From contig NZ_JAACJS010000012.1 of the NCBI RefSeq assembly GCF_009939005.1, positions 1 through 64,000 of the forward strand: DNA of 64,000 nt. The letters run 5' to 3'. A program made the translations under genes and the position numbers. This stretch comes from Sediminibacterium roseum (GTDB lineage: Bacteria; Bacteroidota; Bacteroidia; Chitinophagales; Chitinophagaceae). Position 1 is the stretch's first letter, and every line of letters starts with the position of its first letter. This document shows, piece after piece, positions 60,858 to 64,000 of this stretch. The notes beneath the pieces are model-generated. The model was not told the DNA's origin and did no database searches. It worked only from the letters and a program-made list of their open reading frames with translations.

Positions 60858-61310
60858 ATGAAATTAATCCTCATTTTAGGCATTGCCATGGTACTCGGTT
60901 CCTGCGGGCAGAAGATCTACTCGGAGAAAACAGAGCCATGCACCACTTCGGTAACGGGTGATACGGTAACGCTTGCTTACCAGAAACCGGTGGCCATTTT
61001 TGAAAAATGCGCAGACAATATGACCGCCTCGATCATCAGCGTCGAAGACTCGCGCTGCCCGAAAGGCGTGCAATGTGTATGGGCCGGGAAGGCGGCCGTG
61101 GTGCTGCAACTGGCCGGCACTTTCAACGTGAGCCTGGAACTGGGAAAGCAGATCGATACCAGTTTCCGGGAAAAGAAATTCTCCTTCCTGTTGGTAGATG
61201 TGTTCCCGTATCCTGCCGCGGGTACAGCACATCAGCCACAGCAATCCACTGCCCTGCTTCGGATCATCAAAAGCGAGCGCCTCACGGAAGCCGACCTGAT
61301 GAAAAAGTAA
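60858..61310 (+). CDS. Small lipoprotein with conserved DSRCPKGVQCVWAG motif
   Basis: A 150-aa protein with lipobox LGSC (Cys16). The central DSRCPKGVQCVWAGKAAV motif is a recurrent pattern in small secreted proteins of Bacteroidota and others, whose role is unknown; the cysteines likely form a disulfide. The ATG at 60858 begins the signal peptide; the frame is open from 60807. Confidence 0.75.
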   Translation: MKLILILGIAMVLGSCGQKIYSEKTEPCTTSVTGDTVTLAYQKPVAIFEKCADNMTASIISVEDSRCPKGVQCVWAGKAAVVLQLAGTFNVSLELGKQIDTSFREKKFSFLLVDVFPYPAAGTAHQPQQSTALLRIIKSERLTEADLMKK

Positions 61311-61357
61311 CCGGCGGCTCCTCTTTAAAATCAAACCCCTCAGAATCTACAATTCGT

Positions 61358-61365
61358 TATTTTTG
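61358..61365 (+). promoter_or_regulatory. -7 promoter element of the cupin gene
   Basis: TATTTTTG, perfect TAnnTTTG, 32 nt before the ATG at 61398. Confidence 0.55.
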
Positions 61366-61397
61366 AAACGCAACAACAGCGTTTTAATACCAACAGT

Positions 61398-61748
61398 ATG
61401 ATTCAAAGCGATATTTTCCAGTTTGAAGCCGAAATCCCATGGGAGGATCTTGGCAATGGCATTCACCGCCAGGTTTTTGGATACGATGAAACACTCATGC
61501 TTGTTAAAGCCAGGTTTGTAAAAGGAGCTGTGGGCGCCATGCACCAGCACCCGCACAGCCAGGTAACATTTGTTGAAAGCGGCGCTTTTGAAATGACCAT
61601 CGGCGAAGAAACAAAGACGATCCGCAAAGGCGATGGGTACTATGTACCGCCCCATGTTGTGCATGGCGTGGTGTGCCTCGAAGCGGGAACGTTGATCGAT
61701 GCTTTCAGTCCGCACCGGGAAGATTTTCTGCCTGCTAAAACGATTTGA
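61398..61748 (+). CDS. Single-domain cupin protein
   Basis: A 116-aa cupin. Motif 1 GAMHQHPHSQVTFVESGAFEMTIG carries His-x-His-(x)3-4-Glu-type metal ligands; motif 2 is YYVPPHVVHGVVCLEAG. The fold binds a metal and small ligand; the reaction or regulator role is open. Similar single cupins occur in pectin/oligouronide gene sets, but no such genes are here. Confidence 0.85.
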   Translation: MIQSDIFQFEAEIPWEDLGNGIHRQVFGYDETLMLVKARFVKGAVGAMHQHPHSQVTFVESGAFEMTIGEETKTIRKGDGYYVPPHVVHGVVCLEAGTLIDAFSPHREDFLPAKTI

Positions 61749-61836
61749 TGATTACCATCAGCGATGGGTGGTGAATGATGTAGCGAAAAAGTACGTTCAG
61801 TGGCTTCCTGTTGACATAAAAATCAAAACATACCAT

Positions 61837-62589
61837 ATGAAAACCAAACATCGTTCAATTGCCATCGTTGCTTCCTTTGTGCTGTTCGTGTTGCTCACCG
61901 CATTCACAAGCCTGCGCGAACGCAAAGCGGCCGATGCGCTCACCGGGGCTTGGGGCTTTGGAAACGAGGATCATAAAAGTGTGATGATCTTTTCAAACAA
62001 TGTTTTTTCAGTTGCTGAATACAGCGTAAAGGAAAAGAAGTTCATCAATTCGTATGGCGGTACCTGGCACACCGAGGGCAATAAACTCATCCGCACGATA
62101 GAATGGCACTCAAAAGATTCTACCCATGTGGGTGCAAACTTTTACAACGATTTCAGGATCAAAAACAACCAGCTCGATCTTTCCATTCCAAACGAAAAAT
62201 GGGAACGGCTAGATAATGGCGGGCCGGGCGCTTTGTCTGGCGTTTGGGTGATCACCGGCAATTATACAAACGACAAAGTTTCCAAACGCGGCAACCCTTT
62301 TTACCCGCGCAGAACAATGAAAGTGCTTTCAGGAAAATATTTCCATTGGATCGCTTACAATGTTGCAACCAGGCAGTTCCTCAACGCAGGCGGGGGAACC
62401 TATACCACTGCAGATAACAAATACACCGAGAACATCGAATTCTTTACCAAAACACCTGAAAGCATTGGCAAGAGCCTCGTGTTTGATTATTCTTTTGTTG
62501 ATGGCGACTGGCGCCACAAAGGACAAAAATCTACCGGCGGCGCAATGGATGAGTGCTGGACAAAGCGCGAAGTGCTGGAGAAAAAATAA
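61837..62589 (+). CDS. Exported protein of two repeated lipocalin-like halves, unknown
   Basis: A 250-aa protein. N-terminal signal or anchor (IAIVASFVLFVLLTAFTSL). Two similar halves follow: GAWGFGNEDHKSVMIFSNNVFSVAEYS ... GGTWHTEGNK, and GVWVITGNYTNDK ... MKVLSGKYFHWIAYN ... GGGTYTTADNK. This internal duplication with strands and G-x-W starts suggests beta-barrel lipocalin-like modules. Function is unknown. The ATG at 61837 was chosen at the signal; the frame is open from 61699, overlapping the cupin gene. Confidence 0.7.
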   Translation: MKTKHRSIAIVASFVLFVLLTAFTSLRERKAADALTGAWGFGNEDHKSVMIFSNNVFSVAEYSVKEKKFINSYGGTWHTEGNKLIRTIEWHSKDSTHVGANFYNDFRIKNNQLDLSIPNEKWERLDNGGPGALSGVWVITGNYTNDKVSKRGNPFYPRRTMKVLSGKYFHWIAYNVATRQFLNAGGGTYTTADNKYTENIEFFTKTPESIGKSLVFDYSFVDGDWRHKGQKSTGGAMDECWTKREVLEKK

Positions 62590-62599
62590 ATCGGACACG

Positions 62600-63769
62600 T
62601 CATTCCACACCCAGGAAAAGATCCAGGATCGCAGCTGCCGTTCCCGGTAAACTGCGGAATATTTTTTCGCCGGTTTTGTTGGAGAGCAGGATGACGCCCA
62701 GGTCTGCCTCGGGATACATTACAATATAGCTTGCAAAGCCGGAGGTGCCGCCGTCTGTCCAGATGCGCGTTTTGTTTTTGGCCGGAGTATAATGATACCA
62801 GTTGATGGAAGCACTGTACTTCGTTGGATCGATCCTGTTTTCGGGATAAACGCCCACTACTTTATTGCTAACGGCATCCATCAGGATCGTCTTGCGCATT
62901 ACCAGCCTGGTATTGGCGTCGTCCTGCTTCATCAGGAAAGAAAGGTATTTGAGCAGGTCTTCTGTGCAGGAGATCATCCCGCCCGCGCCCCGGTAATACA
63001 GGTTTGCGATGGTACGCACGGGTTTTCCTTTGCCGTCGTGGCCCTGCACCGTAACGGGCTTGTTCCCGGGCACAGGGAACCGCGTATTGTTCATGGCAAG
63101 TGGCTGTGTGATCATGTCGCGGATCAGCTCATCTATCGGCCTGCCATAGATCTTCTCAACGATATGGGCCAGCAACTGCGCACCAACATTGGAGTGGCGC
63201 GGAACCGCCCCGGGGATTGTGTCGGGTTTTACGGTGGCCAACGCTTTGAACAGCGTGTCGATCGTATACTTCGCTATTGTTCTTCCCCTGACCACATCAA
63301 CTGAATCCTCCGGCGCGTTGCGCATCTCCTGCGTGGGTGCGGGGAGATTGTCGGGTAGTCCCGATGTCATGTTGGCAAGATGCAGCAATTGCACGGGATG
63401 ATGGTTGTATTCCAGCCCGGGGAAGGGCTGGTCAAAATATTTACGGATGTCGTCGTCCATGCGTGCCCTGCCTTCATTGACCGCCCTTGCGAGCAACAAT
63501 CCCACAAACGTTTTTGTGATCGAACCGATCTCGTACAGCGAACGCTGCGAAAGCGGCTCGCCGCCATCTTTTTCTGCCTGCCCAAAATTGTAATAATAAG
63601 TCTCGCCCCTGTACAAAATACCAAGGGATAAACCGACACCTTCTTTTTCGCGCAGCAGCTTTTCGCCGAGGCGCCTGATAACGGTATCCCTGGATTGGGG
63701 CAGGGTTTGCGAGCACAATTGCGTTGCCGCCAGCAGAACGCAAATGAGGGTTGCTGAGAGTCTGGTCAT
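62600..63769 (-). CDS. Beta-lactamase-related serine hydrolase, altered motifs
   Basis: A 389-aa secreted protein (signal peptide MTRLSATLICVLLAATQLCSQ). The class C fold motif SITK (Ser-x-x-Lys) is intact in EIGSITKTFVG. The usual Tyr-x-Asn motif reads His-Ser-Asn (PRHSNVGAQ; codon CAC), and the usual Lys/His-Thr/x-Gly motif reads TDGGTSGF. The catalytic base Tyr is thus missing, so activity may be changed or lost. Family members are peptidases, esterases or D-aminopeptidases. ATG 63769 begins the signal; the frame is open to 63832. Confidence 0.82.
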   Translation of the reverse strand: MTRLSATLICVLLAATQLCSQTLPQSRDTVIRRLGEKLLREKEGVGLSLGILYRGETYYYNFGQAEKDGGEPLSQRSLYEIGSITKTFVGLLLARAVNEGRARMDDDIRKYFDQPFPGLEYNHHPVQLLHLANMTSGLPDNLPAPTQEMRNAPEDSVDVVRGRTIAKYTIDTLFKALATVKPDTIPGAVPRHSNVGAQLLAHIVEKIYGRPIDELIRDMITQPLAMNNTRFPVPGNKPVTVQGHDGKGKPVRTIANLYYRGAGGMISCTEDLLKYLSFLMKQDDANTRLVMRKTILMDAVSNKVVGVYPENRIDPTKYSASINWYHYTPAKNKTRIWTDGGTSGFASYIVMYPEADLGVILLSNKTGEKIFRSLPGTAAAILDLFLGVE

Positions 63770-63857
63770 GAAGTGGTAACTCAGTATAGGCAAAAAGGTT
63801 ACGCCGGGGAATAGTTTTTGTATCAGTATCACTGATCTATCATTTAAAACAAATTAT

Positions 63858-64000
63858 ATGAGTCTTAAATTCATCGCAGGACTGGCGCTGGGCGCAATCG
63901 TTGTTCATTTTCTTAATACAGAAGAAGGAAAGGCATTCATCTGCCGTTTAAAAACAGACATTAACAAAGCTGAGGACGGGCTTACCGATCTGGCGGAAGG
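63858..64000 (+). CDS. YtxH-like small protein, 3'-truncated by the window
   Basis: From ATG 63858 the frame runs to the window edge (47 codons seen). It starts with a short hydrophobic stretch (LKFIAGLALGAIVVHFL) then TEEGKAFICRLKTDINKAE, resembling YtxH-domain membrane-anchored proteins (GLALGAxxG, then EEGKxxR). The C-terminus is not in the window. Confidence 0.55.
   Translation, partial: MSLKFIAGLALGAIVVHFLNTEEGKAFICRLKTDINKAEDGLTDLAE

Overview
The window looks like a chromosomal segment of a Bacteroidota bacterium, most likely family Chitinophagaceae. Three things point there. Many genes are preceded by the Bacteroidota -7 promoter element TAnnTTTG. The protein families are typical of that phylum: PafA-type phosphatase, DUF2911, DUF3078, DUF6580, MG2-type surface proteins, GldM-like domain, MltG/SecG/LptE neighbourhood, five-helix succinate dehydrogenase cytochrome b. 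Finally, the gene order miaB - sigma-54 activator - lptE - TPR protein - secG - mltG is, from memory, a recurring Bacteroidota arrangement. Almost everything is core metabolism or housekeeping. I see no rRNA, CRISPR array, transposase or complete prophage.

Layout. 1-424: repeat-bearing, mostly non-coding DNA beside the 3' end of a tRNA-Leu(CAA), with a fragment of an ORF leaving the window. 458-8133: hscB, a SNF2 helicase, a PafA-like phosphatase, an alpha-oxoamine synthase (possibly the first sulfonolipid enzyme) and a DUF2911 protein. 8191-12133: an ECF sigma / anti-sigma pair divergent from a VWA-domain surface protein. 12202-18211: xerD, a cysteine-cluster protein, yraN, manA, a DUF6580 membrane protein, a Dph6-like ATP pyrophosphatase, rnhA and a PhzF-like isomerase. 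18300-23333: two tandem MG2-type surface proteins. 23401-29201: acyl-CoA carboxylase beta subunit, a DPE2-type 4-alpha-glucanotransferase with a histone-like Lys/Ala tail, and a dipeptide epimerase. 29201-31347: a 33-bp perfect inverted repeat, an Arg/Asp-rich secreted protein, a TrmH-family methyltransferase and a TlpA-like thioredoxin.

31364-38380: a leftward gene run concerned with tRNA modification, envelope and secretion (miaB, sigma-54 activator, lptE, TPR protein, secG, mltG, yihY). 38603-44881: DUF3078 protein, purK, hppD with a possible leader ORF, L,D-transpeptidase, aspartate kinase and a CAP-domain lipoprotein. 45043-48436: a rightward cluster of fbp, a membrane protein, an orphan ABC ATPase, a DinB-fold protein and a Nudix hydrolase. 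48458-51112: a leftward tonB - GldM-C-like - folC unit. 51341-57701: an S9 peptidase, a VOC protein and sdhCAB. 57837-64000: an ABC permease, tsaD, an acidic protein, two lipoprotein or membrane proteins, a cupin, a serine-hydrolase-like protein with altered motifs, and the start of a YtxH-like protein.

The most unusual signals are structural. A family of AT-rich inverted repeats sits between genes, and two copies also encode the last residues (INN) and the stop codon of the upstream gene. There is a 33-bp perfect palindrome, and a 28-bp hairpin that pairs fully only on one strand through G-U pairs. Several -7 elements lie only 2-5 nt before the start codon, suggesting leaderless mRNAs. No function was tested. 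All family calls rest on motif recognition, without database search.
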